Assembly (NCBI GenBank): GCA_024638645.1
Contig: JAHEJX010000031.1
Span: 1-35,462, forward strand
From: Actinomycetes bacterium
GTDB taxonomy: Bacteria > Actinomycetota > Acidimicrobiia > Spongiisociales > UBA5794
Direction of reading: 5' to 3'
Length of the DNA stretch: 35,462 nucleotides
Under the pieces are notes generated by a model. That model worked only from the letters and a program-made list of their open reading frames with translations, was not told where the DNA came from and did not search any database. Position numbers and translations under genes: made by a program. The stretch's first letter is position 1, and each line of letters begins with the position of its first letter. Below, in pieces: positions 8,620 to 19,012 of this stretch.

Positions 8620-9513
8620 CTAGGAGAGCTCGTCACGTGTCGGCATTGATGCTTGCGCTCCATGACGGGTCACGGCGACGGCAGCGACGCGCGCCGCAAA
8701 TCTCGCTGCAGCTCTCACGTACGCGCCACGCGCCAGTTCGGCGGCAAGCGCGCCACAGAATGCGTCGCCGGCGCCGGTCGTGTCGACGGGATCAACCGGG
8801 ACCGGAGGGACACGGTTGATGGCGGCTCGCGACACCACGAGCGCGCCGCGGGCGCCGAGCGTTACAACCACATCGTCGACCGGGAGGGAGCGCGCAGCCG
8901 TGACGACTTCGTCCTCAGTTCGTGTGGCGGTGCCTGCCAGCAATCCCAATTCTGTTTCGTTCGGAACGAGAATGTCGACGTCAGCCAGCAGACTGCCCGG
9001 CAGCGGGGCAGCGGGCGCCGGATTGAGTATCACAGTGCCACGCGCCAACTGAGCTGCCCTGGCGACGGCCGTCACGGGGACTTCCAATTGCAGCAGCACG
9101 ACTTTGGCGTTTTCGATCATCGCCGCGGCAGCTTCGACATCCGCCGCGCTCACCCGCCCATTTGCTCCTGGGCTGACGGAGATCGCGTTCTCGCCGGACT
9201 CTTCCACATTGATCAGAGCCAAACCCGAGCCCACCTCAGCGTCGACCTGAACTCGGGTGTTATCGACTCCAACGTCCTCGAGACCTCGGCGCAGAGTTGT
9301 GCCGAAAGCGTCGTCTCCGACACGCCCCACCATGGCCACCCTGGCACCGAGCCGCGCCGCAGCCACTGCCTGGTTGGCCCCTTTGCCGCCGGCAAAGGCT
9401 GCGTGGCCGGTGGCGAGAACCGTTTCCCCCGGCACCGGGATGTGTGGCACCGAAGCGACCAGGTCCTGATTGAGGCTGCCGACGACGACAACGTCGAACG
9501 TTCCACCCATCAT
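8620..9513 (-). CDS. rbsK: Ribokinase (PfkB family)
   Basis: 297 residues; phosphorylates D-ribose at O5 with ATP to give ribose 5-phosphate. The N-terminal sugar-binding motif is AGGKGANQA at 41-49, the NPAPA segment is at 164-168, VPNETE at 183-188, and the anion-hole/catalytic motif is DTTGAGDAF at 244-252 with Asp250 as base. These are the standard ribokinase signatures, and the GGKGANQ form favours ribokinase over fructokinase. The start is the first of two adjacent ATGs, with GGAG about seven bases upstream. It follows the sugar dehydrogenase gene by 12 bases and precedes the nucleoside hydrolase by 11, so it is in the middle of a three-gene transcription unit. Confidence 0.94.
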   Translation of the reverse strand: MMGGTFDVVVVGSLNQDLVASVPHIPVPGETVLATGHAAFAGGKGANQAVAAARLGARVAMVGRVGDDAFGTTLRRGLEDVGVDNTRVQVDAEVGSGLALINVEESGENAISVSPGANGRVSAADVEAAAAMIENAKVVLLQLEVPVTAVARAAQLARGTVILNPAPAAPLPGSLLADVDILVPNETELGLLAGTATRTEDEVVTAARSLPVDDVVVTLGARGALVVSRAAINRVPPVPVDPVDTTGAGDAFCGALAAELARGAYVRAAARFAARVAAVAVTRHGAQASMPTRDELS

Positions 9514-9525
9514 GCACAGCTCCGT

Positions 9526-10770
9526 CTAGGCGCGCTCGATCTTGGAGATCGATCCGTTCTGAGTGACAACATAGATCTCGCCGGCCGAGTCCTGCCCAAA
9601 CGATGTGATCGCTCGGCTGCCGCTACGGCCGAACCACTCGAACGTTTCACCTTGCGGCGAGAGGGACCGGATCCAACCGTCGCAATAGTCGCCGTAGAAA
9701 TAGTGGCCGGTGAGCTCGGGCATGGCGCTGCCCCGGTAGACATAGCCGCCAGTGATCGAACATCCGTCTGCGTGGCTGTACTCGACAACGGGCATCACCG
9801 TCCCCTCGAGATCACACGGCCCCTGGAAGCAGTCGGATCCCTCAAAAGCCGGCCAGCCGTAATTAGCGCCCTTGGCGCCGGCGATCGAGCTCACGTTCAC
9901 TTCTTCGATGCTCCGCTGCCCAACGTCGGCGATATAGAGCACATCACCGTCGATGGTGAACCGCCAAGGGTTGCGCAAGCCGTAGGAGTACACCTCAGGG
10001 GCCCCCGCTTCACCGTCTACGAATGGGTTGTCCGCCGGTATCGAGTAGGCCCCAGGTTCAGACACATCCAGGCGGAGCATCGCAGCAAGGAGCGTGTCGG
10101 GACGCTGTCCCTGTCCAAACCGGTCGTTCGCCGCGCCACCATCACCCGTTGCAACCCAGAGATAGCCGTCGGGGCCAAAGGCAATCATCCCGCCGTTGTG
10201 GTTGCGCGCCGGCTGCTCGATCTGCAGGAGAATCTGCTGCGATGCCGCGTCGGCCGTGGTGCCGTCCGACGCCGCCTCGACCAGTCGGGTCTCGCCACGA
10301 TCTCCGATGTAGTTGAGGAAGATGCGACCGTTGGCCGCGAACTCGGGATGGAACGCGAGCCCGAGCAATCCCCGCTCTCCCCCGTAGATGACGTCCTCGT
10401 TGATATCGAGAAAGAGCTCCGGCTCTTCACCTGCGAGCACCCACACCCGGCCCGGCTGATCGACGACGAAGAGGCGGTCGTCGCCCGGCGGAGAAAGCGC
10501 CAGGACGGGCTGTTCAAACCCTCGGGCAATCTCCGTCAGCTGCAATTCGGTCTCGGCGATCGGCATCGTGGTGGTGGTCGTCGATGTCGAGGTGCTCACT
10601 TTCGGCGCGCCCGTCGTCGTGGTCTCGATCGTGGTCGGAACAGTCTCGGGGGGCCCGGCAGTAGTTGTCGTGACGATCTCAGGAGCCGCAGTCGTGGCCG
10701 CAGGCTGCTCTTCAGAGCACGCCGCGGCAACGATCAGGAGCGCCACCAGCAGCGCAAGACGTTTCAGCAT
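9526..10770 (-). CDS. PQQ-type glucose/sorbosone dehydrogenase-family lipoprotein
   Basis: 414 residues. The N terminus is a lipoprotein signal with lipobox VAAAC (Cys18), followed by a Thr/Pro-rich spacer (about 25-70) and a six-bladed beta-propeller. Propeller landmarks are GERGLLGLAFHPEF, NHNGGMIAFGPDGYLWVATGDGG (His in the NHNGG stretch being the usual catalytic base), YSYGLRNPWRF, YIADVGQ and GANYGWPAFEG. These match the GSDH/soluble aldose dehydrogenase group that uses PQQ to oxidise sugars. Some members of this fold do not bind PQQ, so activity is inferred. It would be anchored outside the cytoplasmic membrane. Gene order with ribokinase and nucleoside hydrolase suggests use of extracellular sugars or nucleosides. 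No PQQ biosynthesis gene is in the window. Confidence 0.85.
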   Translation of the reverse strand: MLKRLALLVALLIVAAACSEEQPAATTAAPEIVTTTTAGPPETVPTTIETTTTGAPKVSTSTSTTTTTMPIAETELQLTEIARGFEQPVLALSPPGDDRLFVVDQPGRVWVLAGEEPELFLDINEDVIYGGERGLLGLAFHPEFAANGRIFLNYIGDRGETRLVEAASDGTTADAASQQILLQIEQPARNHNGGMIAFGPDGYLWVATGDGGAANDRFGQGQRPDTLLAAMLRLDVSEPGAYSIPADNPFVDGEAGAPEVYSYGLRNPWRFTIDGDVLYIADVGQRSIEEVNVSSIAGAKGANYGWPAFEGSDCFQGPCDLEGTVMPVVEYSHADGCSITGGYVYRGSAMPELTGHYFYGDYCDGWIRSLSPQGETFEWFGRSGSRAITSFGQDSAGEIYVVTQNGSISKIERA

Positions 10771-10808
10771 GGTGCGACGCTACCGCCGGCAGCGGACTAC
10801 TTCGCGGA

Positions 10809-12194
10809 TCAATCAATGGTGGTTTCTGCCCCCTCGAAGTGCCACCTGTCGCGTGAGGAGCGCGCCTCGTCCACGTCTACCTTGGTGAGCAAGAAGATGC
10901 CTATCGCGAAGAACGCAATGATCGACAGTATCGCCGGCCTGCCGGATCCCGTCGTGCCGGAGACGACCGCAAACAGCAAAGGCCCCCAGATCGCCGAGAA
11001 CTTCGAGAATACCGAGAAGAAGCCGTAGAACTCGGCGGACGCCTCTTCAGGGATCATCGAGCCGTAGAGGCTGCGAGAAAGGGCTTGCACGCCGCCGAGC
11101 ACAAAGCCGATCACGATCGCTAGCAGGTAGACGAGCGTTGCCTCTGAGCTGAACATCTGCGACTCGCCATCTGCCGCTTGGGCCGGAAGCACGAATCCGG
11201 CGTACGCAATCGCGGTCCAGATGAAAAGCGAAACAATGATGGCTCGCTTGGCGCCCACCTTGTCTGCCAAGCGACCGAAGAACAGCGCCCCAAAGAACGC
11301 AACGAACTGGACGATGAGAAAGATGACGACGATTTGCTCGGTTTTGAGGTTGAGCGTGTCCTCGGCATAGGCCCCAGACACGTTGATGATCGTTTGCGTT
11401 CCGTCGTTGTAGAACATGTATGCAATGACGAACATCAAGATGTGCTTGAAGTCGAGGAGCTTCTTGGCCGTCCCAATAGTCCGGCCGAATCCTATCGACG
11501 CATATGCCCGCCACCGAGGAAGGTGAGCCAAGTCTTCGGGAATCGCCTCTGCCTCTCCAACCTCAGGAAGCCGGCGCAGCGAGAACACAGTGAAGACGAT
11601 CCACCACACGCCGGCACCGGCGATCGAGACGCGAGCCGCTCCGGTTTCGGACAGCCCTGTGACGGAGTCGTCGCCGCTCATCAGGATGAGCACGAAAGCC
11701 AAGAGTACGTAGAGACCACCACCGATGTAGCCATATGCGAACCCTTTCGAGGAGACGCGATCGATGGTGTCGTCCGTCGTGATGTTGGGGAGGAACCCGT
11801 CGTAGAAGACGTTGGCGGCGACGAATCCGATCTGCGAGATCAGGAAGAGGAAGAGGAAGAGGGGCACGGCTCCGTCGGGGGCAAACGGGACAGTCATCGT
11901 GAAGAATGCGCCGAGAAGAGCGAAGAACCAGAGGAATCGCCGTTTGGATGAGGTGTAGTCGGCTACGGCGCCCAAGACGGGCATGCCGAGAAAGAGGACG
12001 AATGCGCCTATTGAGACGACGCCAGCCCAGAGCGTCTCCCCTGAAAGCCCCCAGAAGCCCTCCTCCGGGACGATCGTGCCTGTGAAGAACGCGGCGACAA
12101 TCGCACCAGAGGTGGTCGCATAGGCCGAATTGGCCCAGTCGTACATCGCCCAGCCGAGAATCGTCATCCGGTCGTTCTTGATGGACGTTGCCAT
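10809..12194 (-). CDS. MFS transporter, UMF1/Atg22-like family
   Basis: 461 residues with about twelve hydrophobic segments. The N-terminal signature GWAMYDWANSAYATT is characteristic of the UMF1 (Atg22-like) branch of the major facilitator superfamily, and the first intracellular loop reads GAVADYTSSKRR. FFGRLADKVGAKRAI is the second MFS loop motif. Atg22 exports amino acids from yeast vacuoles; substrates of bacterial members are not established. I chose the ATG with GAAAGG just upstream over a TTG nine codons earlier. It is 38 bases ahead of the sugar dehydrogenase lipoprotein gene on the same strand and may share its transcript. Confidence 0.85.
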   Translation of the reverse strand: MATSIKNDRMTILGWAMYDWANSAYATTSGAIVAAFFTGTIVPEEGFWGLSGETLWAGVVSIGAFVLFLGMPVLGAVADYTSSKRRFLWFFALLGAFFTMTVPFAPDGAVPLFLFLFLISQIGFVAANVFYDGFLPNITTDDTIDRVSSKGFAYGYIGGGLYVLLAFVLILMSGDDSVTGLSETGAARVSIAGAGVWWIVFTVFSLRRLPEVGEAEAIPEDLAHLPRWRAYASIGFGRTIGTAKKLLDFKHILMFVIAYMFYNDGTQTIINVSGAYAEDTLNLKTEQIVVIFLIVQFVAFFGALFFGRLADKVGAKRAIIVSLFIWTAIAYAGFVLPAQAADGESQMFSSEATLVYLLAIVIGFVLGGVQALSRSLYGSMIPEEASAEFYGFFSVFSKFSAIWGPLLFAVVSGTTGSGRPAILSIIAFFAIGIFLLTKVDVDEARSSRDRWHFEGAETTID

Positions 12195-12253
12195 GAGGCC
12201 TTTCGCTCTCGGCTGCTGCAAGAGTACGAATCGTTCCGACTCGCTCGCAACAA

Positions 12254-12832
12254 TCAGTCCGCTACGTACCTGCTCATCGCGGCAGCGCTGTCGGCCCGAA
12301 AGCGTCGCCGCTGGTGCTCAACGAAGGGTTGGGCGGCCCAGGCGTACCAGCGCCCGGGACGCGCCATGACGTCGATTCGATAAGACACATCACCGTCTGA
12401 GTGCCGCGCTACCTCGAACATCTCCTCGCCGGACTCGACGTGGCTCTGCAGCGAGCCATACGTGAAACCAAAGCGGGCGCCGTCGCCGTCCTGGCGGTCG
12501 TGCACGGCAACTACGCGGCAGGCTGTGGTGAGGTGGATTCCAACCAGTGCGGCATGGACCACGAGATCGAGGCCTGCCTGTGGCGGATTGTTGCCGGTCT
12601 CGATCGCCGCCCACCCGAGGTCGAAGTGCGCCCAGTGCCGAATCCCGTCTCGAGCCCGCGCCCAAACGGCTTCGCCGGATCCGATTCTGACTTCGAGCGT
12701 GTCGCGCTTCATACCGGCGGGTACCGGCCCGCCGAGTATCCCGACTTCGTAGTTGTAATCCTCGGCTGCGATCTGCGCCCGCAATGCCGCCAGCTCACTG
12801 AGAGGGGGACGCTTCAGACGAAGCAGCCTCAA
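12254..12832 (-). CDS. DUF1990 family protein
   Basis: 192 residues, family-typical length. Recognisable parts are NYEVGILGGPVPAG near the N terminus, a central segment with AWARARDGIRHWAHFDLGWA, and RFGFTYGSLQSHVESGEEMF followed by VSYRIDVMARPGRWYAWAAQPF, the most conserved stretch of DUF1990. The family has a lipocalin/START-like look but no proven biochemical function. The start is taken as the TTG that overlaps the upstream MFS stop (TTGA), with GAGG about ten bases before it; a longer in-frame reading would overlap the transporter gene by 84 bases. Translational coupling to the MFS transporter is likely. Confidence 0.78.
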   Translation of the reverse strand: MRLLRLKRPPLSELAALRAQIAAEDYNYEVGILGGPVPAGMKRDTLEVRIGSGEAVWARARDGIRHWAHFDLGWAAIETGNNPPQAGLDLVVHAALVGIHLTTACRVVAVHDRQDGDGARFGFTYGSLQSHVESGEEMFEVARHSDGDVSYRIDVMARPGRWYAWAAQPFVEHQRRRFRADSAAAMSRYVAD

Positions 12833-14016
12833 GCCGGCCGACCTCGCGCCGTCAACATCCAGGCGGCCACCAGCGCAAGCGCCGCTGCAGCGAATCCCGC
12901 TGCGATCACCCACATGGTCATGTAGCTGCCGGTCGAGTCATATGTCAGCCCGAAGATCGGAGGGCCTATTCCGAGGCCGACCAGGAAACCCATCAGCACC
13001 CATCCGCTGGCGGCGCCGGTTTCTGTTGCCGAGGAGTCCTCGATCACGGCAAGCATCCCGACAGAGTTCCAGGAACTCGAACCGGCGCCCATGAGGAACG
13101 CTCCGATCCACAGGAACACCAACGAAGAGTCGGCCATTGTGAAAGACCACATACCCATCACCGCAAGGGCGGCGATAATCGCCAGGGTGCGCCGATAACG
13201 GGCGCCTCGCTGGGCGTAACGAGCCCACAGCACTCGACCGACGACAGCGGTGAGCCCCGCCAGGGCCAGCGCCAACCCGCCTATCCGGACCGATTGATTG
13301 AGCTCCTCTTCTGCGAATAGTGGAAGGAAGAACGCAGCGCTCCCGGAAAAGCCGAGAAGAAGGCCGTAGAGGGTCAACCACGGTACGGCCCCGCGGAACG
13401 CCCGCGAAGTTGGAGAAACCTCGTCACCGCGACCAGACGAAATCCCCTGTCGCGCCACCTGAAGCCACCCGGCCATGAGCAGTGTCGTAACAATCACGGC
13501 GACTACCGCCCATCGCCACCCCAACCAATCCGCAAGGGATGGGAGGCTCAAACCACCGAAGAAGATCGCGAACTGGACACCTGACTGTTTTATCCCGGTG
13601 ACGTTGGCTCGACGCTCTGGTGCGTAGCGATACGCGATGACTTTGTTGGTTGCCGGGTTGGCCAAGGCCTGCGCGGCGCCGCCCACCACCGCGGCCACGA
13701 GAAGCACGGCAAAACCCGGCGCGAGCGCCGTCACGGCGAATGAGGCCGCCGACATGTGAAGGAGCACCTGCAGCGATGAACCACCGCCGGTCCTATCAAC
13801 GAACTTGCCGGCGAGCGGAGACATGAGGCCCGCCAAGATGGTGTTGAGAGCCACGATCACGCCGAGTTGGGCTCGGCTCAACGTGAACTCATCGACGACG
13901 AAACTGCCGAGAACCGAAAAGATGGCTGCCGTGAACGTGCTGGCACCCATGGCATACAGCAAAAAGAACCCCACCCGTGGTCTCGGTGGCTGTTGCGCCA
14001 GCGGGTGACTCGTCAC
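12829..14016 (-). CDS. MFS transporter, CynX/NarK-like
   Basis: 395 residues with twelve predicted membrane spans and short loops. The first intracellular loop carries GKFVDRTGGGSS, and the region YRYAPERRANVTGIKQSGVQ is typical of major-facilitator permeases related to oxalate/formate and cyanate transporters. Substrate is unknown. The start is GTG, overlapping the stop of the upstream small gene in GTGA; the stop overlaps the DUF1990 start in TTGA. These three genes thus form a tight unit. No signal peptide is needed. Confidence 0.85.
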   Translation of the reverse strand: MTSHPLAQQPPRPRVGFFLLYAMGASTFTAAIFSVLGSFVVDEFTLSRAQLGVIVALNTILAGLMSPLAGKFVDRTGGGSSLQVLLHMSAASFAVTALAPGFAVLLVAAVVGGAAQALANPATNKVIAYRYAPERRANVTGIKQSGVQFAIFFGGLSLPSLADWLGWRWAVVAVIVTTLLMAGWLQVARQGISSGRGDEVSPTSRAFRGAVPWLTLYGLLLGFSGSAAFFLPLFAEEELNQSVRIGGLALALAGLTAVVGRVLWARYAQRGARYRRTLAIIAALAVMGMWSFTMADSSLVFLWIGAFLMGAGSSSWNSVGMLAVIEDSSATETGAASGWVLMGFLVGLGIGPPIFGLTYDSTGSYMTMWVIAAGFAAAALALVAAWMLTARGRPA

Positions 14017-14489
14017 AGCCCGCTCGGATCCTCTTCTGGCCAGATGCCGCGTCGCCTTGCTTCATGCACGATGGCATCGTCGCGGTAGAGCATCAGCTCA
14101 GGTCTCCACTCGACCTGCCCAGGCGTCGGGCCCCCGCCATCGAGTAGCTCCTTGATCGAATCGCGCAGAGTACGCGCCCAAGCACGACCGCTCGATTCGT
14201 CGTGCTTGGTGAGGGTGGCGTCTCCGTTCGTGACGTAGACCGCAGCCATCGACTGGGGATTTGTGCGCGAACCCTTCTCCCCATAGATCAGCAATACGGA
14301 CCCGACCGGCACGTCTTGGATTCCGCCAACTGAGATGAAATCGCCTTCGAAGGCCCATCCGGTGTCCTTCTGCTCATCGACATTGTGGACGACCTTGGCC
14401 CAGTTCTTGCGACGTTCGTCGCCAAGGATGGGGATGTCGACAGCCACCAGAATCTCAGGCGCGCTCGATCCCGCTTCAACGCTCTTCAT
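14013..14489 (-). CDS. Unknown 158-residue protein
   Basis: I do not recognise this family. The protein is soluble, mixed alpha/beta in appearance, with no cysteines and no signal peptide. Notable segments are EILVAVDIPILGDERRKNWAKVV near the N terminus, AAVYVTNGDATLTKHDESSGRAWARTLRDS in the middle and an acidic C terminus. Start is ATG, with no strong Shine-Dalgarno sequence. The stop overlaps the GTG of the MFS transporter, which supports it being a translated gene. It begins 48 bases after the stop of the RamB-like regulator, same strand. Confidence 0.65.
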   Translation of the reverse strand: MKSVEAGSSAPEILVAVDIPILGDERRKNWAKVVHNVDEQKDTGWAFEGDFISVGGIQDVPVGSVLLIYGEKGSRTNPQSMAAVYVTNGDATLTKHDESSGRAWARTLRDSIKELLDGGGPTPGQVEWRPELMLYRDDAIVHEARRRGIWPEEDPSGL

Positions 14490-14537
14490 TCGGGATCGAA
14501 AGGTATCAGAATGAAGGACAGAATCCCAGACTATCGA

Positions 14538-15977
14538 CTAGTCCTCGGCATGGCGATCGAGGAACTCGTATACCTCCACCATGTCAACGCCGGGGATCGT
14601 CTCGATCGGCATTGCGGCAAGGATGTGACTGTTGGGCCGAACCGCCGGCCACGATTTGCCGCTCCATCGATCGGCTAGGCCAATGGGAGGTCGGCGGCAA
14701 CAATCGCCGTCGGGGCATTTCGACGTTGCGTGGCGATCGGTGTCCCTGCCCCGAAAGTACTGGGCGTCGTCGAAGGATGCGCCGACGGTGATCGCCATCA
14801 TCCGGTCGGCATCGATATGGGTACCGCACCAGAAGCTGCCGTCTGGGGTGTCGGTGTACTGGTAGTGCATAGAGAACTTGTCCTCTGAGTGGAATGCTTG
14901 CCTGGCTCCCCACTCCCTGCACAACCGCTGTCCTTCGATCGCGCCGACTGAGTTCTTGGGGAGCTGGAGCCCGTCGTTGGCATAGGCCTTCCACGTGGTA
15001 CCCAGCTCGTCTGACCTGATGAAGTGGGTGCGCAGGTCGAGATGCTCGGTGGCGAGGTTGGTGAAACGATGCGCAGCCATCTCGTAGGACACGTAGTAGG
15101 CATCACGCATGTCCTCGATTGCCAGGTCGCGCTCCGCTTTGGCGGACACGAGATAGATGACGGCAGCGCCTTCTGGAACCAGCACAGCGCCCGCGAAGTA
15201 GTTTGCCTCAACTTGCTGACGAAGGTACTCACCAAAGGTCTGGGGGTCCGCATGGTCGAGTGCAAAACGGCCGAGTGTCTGGAGTACCACGGAGCGGGCT
15301 CCCCTCGTGGAGAGCAAGTCGCGCTGTGGCACATAGATGAGCCGATTCTCGAGGTCGGTCACAGACCGCACGGACGGTGGCACGTCCTGAGCGCGCACCA
15401 AGCCGAAGCCAAAATGTCCGGCGAGGTTTTGGATGTCTCGCTCGGTTAGCGAGCCCGCACCAGCGTAGTCCACGGCCGCCAAGGCCGATGCGGCGATCTG
15501 TTCGATCTCTGCGAAGTAGTTGCTGCGGAGCTGCATCTCCTTACGCAGCTCAGAGTTTGCGATCCGCGCTTCTTCGCGAGTGACGAGAGCTCGGCCCGGA
15601 GATCCCGTCACCTCGTCGAAGAGAGCCAAGATGTGCTCGAGCGCAAGGTCGGGCAGCTTGGCTGATGGTTTCAAGTGCGGCAGATCGAGAGCCTCGTAGA
15701 GAGGGTGCTCCTGGGCACGCTCGAGACGCACTTCGAGGTCAGCCCTGCGACTCGGAGCCTCCGCGGCCAGCAGGTCAACAGCAGGCACGTCGAGCGCCGC
15801 CGCAACATCGTTGATGAGCCCGATTCTCGGCTCCCGCTTACCGTTTTCGATCAGGGAAAGGTATGGCGCGGGCCGCCCGACCACCTCGCCGAGCTGATCC
15901 AGGGTCATTGACCGTTCACGCCTGAAGTGTCTGATGCGCTGACCTAAAACCAGCGGATCTACACCACCATTTGCCAT
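14538..15977 (-). CDS. ramB: RamB/ScfR-type XRE transcriptional regulator of acetate/glyoxylate metabolism
   Basis: 479 residues. An XRE helix-turn-helix spans about 9-68 (GQRIRHFRRERSMTLDQLG, then YLSLIENGKREP). A linker leads to an IrrE/ImmA-like region without a metal HExxH motif (QQVEANYFAGAVLVPEGAA), and the C-terminal ScfR/DUF2083 domain includes SDELGTTWKAYANDGLQLP and a Cys-rich KCPDGDCC near the end. This architecture is that of RamB of Corynebacterium and Mycobacterium, which controls aceA and aceB. Here it is divergent from malate synthase and isocitrate lyase, which supports the same role. I start at the ATG with GAGGAAG nine bases upstream; the frame stays open far upstream but that stretch is antisense to aceB. 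A promoter with a dyad in its spacer suggests autoregulation. Confidence 0.88.
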   Translation of the reverse strand: MANGGVDPLVLGQRIRHFRRERSMTLDQLGEVVGRPAPYLSLIENGKREPRIGLINDVAAALDVPAVDLLAAEAPSRRADLEVRLERAQEHPLYEALDLPHLKPSAKLPDLALEHILALFDEVTGSPGRALVTREEARIANSELRKEMQLRSNYFAEIEQIAASALAAVDYAGAGSLTERDIQNLAGHFGFGLVRAQDVPPSVRSVTDLENRLIYVPQRDLLSTRGARSVVLQTLGRFALDHADPQTFGEYLRQQVEANYFAGAVLVPEGAAVIYLVSAKAERDLAIEDMRDAYYVSYEMAAHRFTNLATEHLDLRTHFIRSDELGTTWKAYANDGLQLPKNSVGAIEGQRLCREWGARQAFHSEDKFSMHYQYTDTPDGSFWCGTHIDADRMMAITVGASFDDAQYFRGRDTDRHATSKCPDGDCCRRPPIGLADRWSGKSWPAVRPNSHILAAMPIETIPGVDMVEVYEFLDRHAED

Positions 15978-16002
15978 CCAAACTTCCTCGTCTATCGGTC
16001 TC

Positions 16003-16031
16003 AGCATAAGATCGAACGTTCTTAACATCAA
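16003..16031 (-). promoter_or_regulatory. Candidate ramB promoter
   Basis: On the minus strand TTGATG (16031-16026) and TATGCT (16008-16003) are spaced exactly 17 bases apart. The implied start point near 15996 leaves a leader of about 19 bases containing GAGGAAG before the ramB ATG. Geometry is good; not experimentally supported. Confidence 0.5.
16007..16024. promoter_or_regulatory. Candidate operator in the ramB/aceB gap
   Basis: An 18-base imperfect dyad has outer arms TAAGA and TCTTA and contains the perfect palindrome GAACGTTC at 16014-16021. It fills the spacer of the candidate ramB promoter and lies 14 bases upstream of the aceB -35 candidate, a good position for repression of one gene and control of the other. 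It does not resemble the C. glutamicum RamB half-site as I remember it, so the binding protein is open. Confidence 0.4.
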
Positions 16032-16037
16032 CAGCGC

Positions 16038-16066
16038 TTGCCAACCTGACACTGCGACGGGAATCT
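16038..16066 (+). promoter_or_regulatory. Weak candidate aceB promoter
   Basis: TTGCCA (16038-16043) and GAATCT (16061-16066) lie 17 bases apart. The -35 is good and the -10 is poor, as expected for an activator-dependent promoter. The leader would be about 34 bases with AAGGAG before the aceB ATG. Confidence 0.3.
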
Positions 16067-16106
16067 TGGGAAGGAAGCGTTGTTCTGCGCGGAAGGAGTC
16101 GGCAGC

Positions 16107-17687
16107 ATGAGCGTCGACCAGGCAAGCAAACTCATCCTGACTCCGGAGGCGGTCGAGTTCGTAACGGCTCTGAACCGTCGTTTCAATCACACTCGCCAGG
16201 AGCTCCTCCACGCCAGGGAGCTGAGGCAGGTGGCCATCGACGCGGGAGAGATGCCAGACTTCCTTGAATCGACTGCTGACATCCGTCGCAGCGAATGGCG
16301 GGTCGCCCCGGTTCCCGATGACCTCCTCGACCGCAGGGTGGAGATCACCGGCCCCGTAGATCGCAAGATGATCATCAATGCCCTCAACAGTGGCGCTCGG
16401 GTGTTCATGGCGGACTTCGAAGACGCCTCCTCGCCCACTTGGTCCAACATGATCGAGGGGCAAGCAAACCTCTATGACGCCATTCGCCGCCAAGTCGACT
16501 TCACAAGTGAGGCAGGCAAGGAGTACAGCCTCGGCGACGAGCCGGCCACGCTCATGGTGCGGCCGCGCGGCTGGCACCTCATCGAGAAGAACCTGACCAT
16601 CGACGGCGAGCCGGCCGCGGCATCGCTCGTCGACTTCGGCCTCTACTTCTTCCACAATGCAGCCGAGCTGATCGAGCGCGGGTCCGGCCCCTACTTCTAC
16701 GTGCCGAAGTTGGAGAGCCATCACGAGGCCCGCCTGTGGAACGACGTATTCGTCTTTTCCCAGGAGGCCCTCGGAATCCCAGTCGGCACTATCAAAGCCA
16801 CAGTGCTGATAGAGACGATTCTCGCCGCGTTCGAGATGGACGAGATCCTGTACGAGCTGCGAGACCACAGCGCCGGTCTCAACGCAGGTCGCTGGGACTA
16901 CATCTTCTCCATAATCAAGAAGTTCAGGAATTTCCCGGACAAGATCCTCCCGGATCGTGGAGCCGTCACGATGTCGGTCCCGTTCATGGCGGCGTATACG
17001 GACCTGCTGGTGAAGACATGCCATCGGCGTGGTGCCCACGCGATGGGCGGCATGGCCGCATTCATCCCGAACCGGCGCGATCCCGAAGTCACCGAGAACG
17101 CTCTGGCGAAGGTCAAGGCAGACAAGGAGCGCGAAGCGTCGATCGGCCACGATGGGACCTGGGTCGCTCATCCTGACCTCATCCCGCTTGCGATGGAAGT
17201 GTTCACGGACAAGTTCGGCGGATCTCCAAATCAGGTCGACCGCCAACGCGACGACGTCGCCGTCGGTGCCGATGACCTCCTCGACACCAGTGTTGCGGGG
17301 GCGGGAATCACTGAGGCTGGAGTTCGGCTCAACGTCGACGTCGGCATCCAATACATCGCAGCGTGGCTGGGAGGCAACGGAGCGGCCGCCATCTACAACC
17401 TGATGGAGGACGCCGCCACAGCAGAAATCTCACGCTCCCAGATCTGGCAATGGGTGCACACGGACGCTGCGACGGTCGACGGGGTCAAGATCGACAGGGA
17501 CCTCGTTGTGCGCATCGCAGACGAGGAGACCGAGCGGCTTCGTAGGGAGCTCGGCGAGGATGGCTTCGCGGCAGGGAACTTCGAGGCGGCCCGGGAACTG
17601 TTCGAGACGGTTGCCCTCAGCGACGACTTTGCAGACTTCCTAACGCTGCCCGGCTATGAGTTATTGACGGCGCACCAAGGGCAATAG
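16107..17687 (+). CDS. aceB: Malate synthase A
   Basis: 526 residues; condenses glyoxylate with acetyl-CoA to malate and CoA, the second glyoxylate-shunt step. Visible family features are [12 protein letters not shown] (Arg154 region), [23 protein letters not shown] with Glu236 as Mg ligand, and [12 protein letters not shown] (Arg262, Asp264), with the conserved late [17 protein letters not shown] segment. Length and motifs are of the compact A form rather than the roughly 720-residue GlcB form. I start at the ATG preceded by AAGGAG at eight bases; a TTG nine codons earlier lacks a better site. It is followed by isocitrate lyase after 34 bases and is divergent from ramB. Confidence 0.96.
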   Translation: MSVDQASKLILTPEAVEFVTALNRRFNHTRQELLHARELRQVAIDAGEMPDFLESTADIRRSEWRVAPVPDDLLDRRVEITGPVDRKMIINALNSGARVFMADFEDASSPTWSNMIEGQANLYDAIRRQVDFTSEAGKEYSLGDEPATLMVRPRGWHLIEKNLTIDGEPAAASLVDFGLYFFHNAAELIERGSGPYFYVPKLESHHEARLWNDVFVFSQEALGIPVGTIKATVLIETILAAFEMDEILYELRDHSAGLNAGRWDYIFSIIKKFRNFPDKILPDRGAVTMSVPFMAAYTDLLVKTCHRRGAHAMGGMAAFIPNRRDPEVTENALAKVKADKEREASIGHDGTWVAHPDLIPLAMEVFTDKFGGSPNQVDRQRDDVAVGADDLLDTSVAGAGITEAGVRLNVDVGIQYIAAWLGGNGAAAIYNLMEDAATAEISRSQIWQWVHTDAATVDGVKIDRDLVVRIADEETERLRRELGEDGFAAGNFEAARELFETVALSDDFADFLTLPGYELLTAHQGQ

Positions 17688-17721
17688 ACCAGTTCACAAG
17701 ACAACGTAGGGGAAACCAACG

Positions 17722-19008
<1,287 letters not shown>

Positions 19009-19012
19009 ATCA

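Noticed and set aside
8653-11028. Very long plus-strand open frame (791 codons) opposite ribokinase and the sugar dehydrogenase
   Set aside because: Arg/Gly/Ser-rich composition without any recognisable domain, and it is antisense to two genes with complete family motifs. Long antisense frames are expected at this GC content.
12195-12221. TTG start nine codons upstream for the UMF1 transporter
   Set aside because: The ATG at 12194 has an SD-like GAAAGG and begins closer to the conserved first membrane segment.
15978-17351. 458-codon N-terminal extension of the ramB frame
   Set aside because: It runs antisense through the promoter region and aceB. The ATG at 15977 has a good ribosome-binding site and puts the helix-turn-helix at the N terminus, as in RamB.
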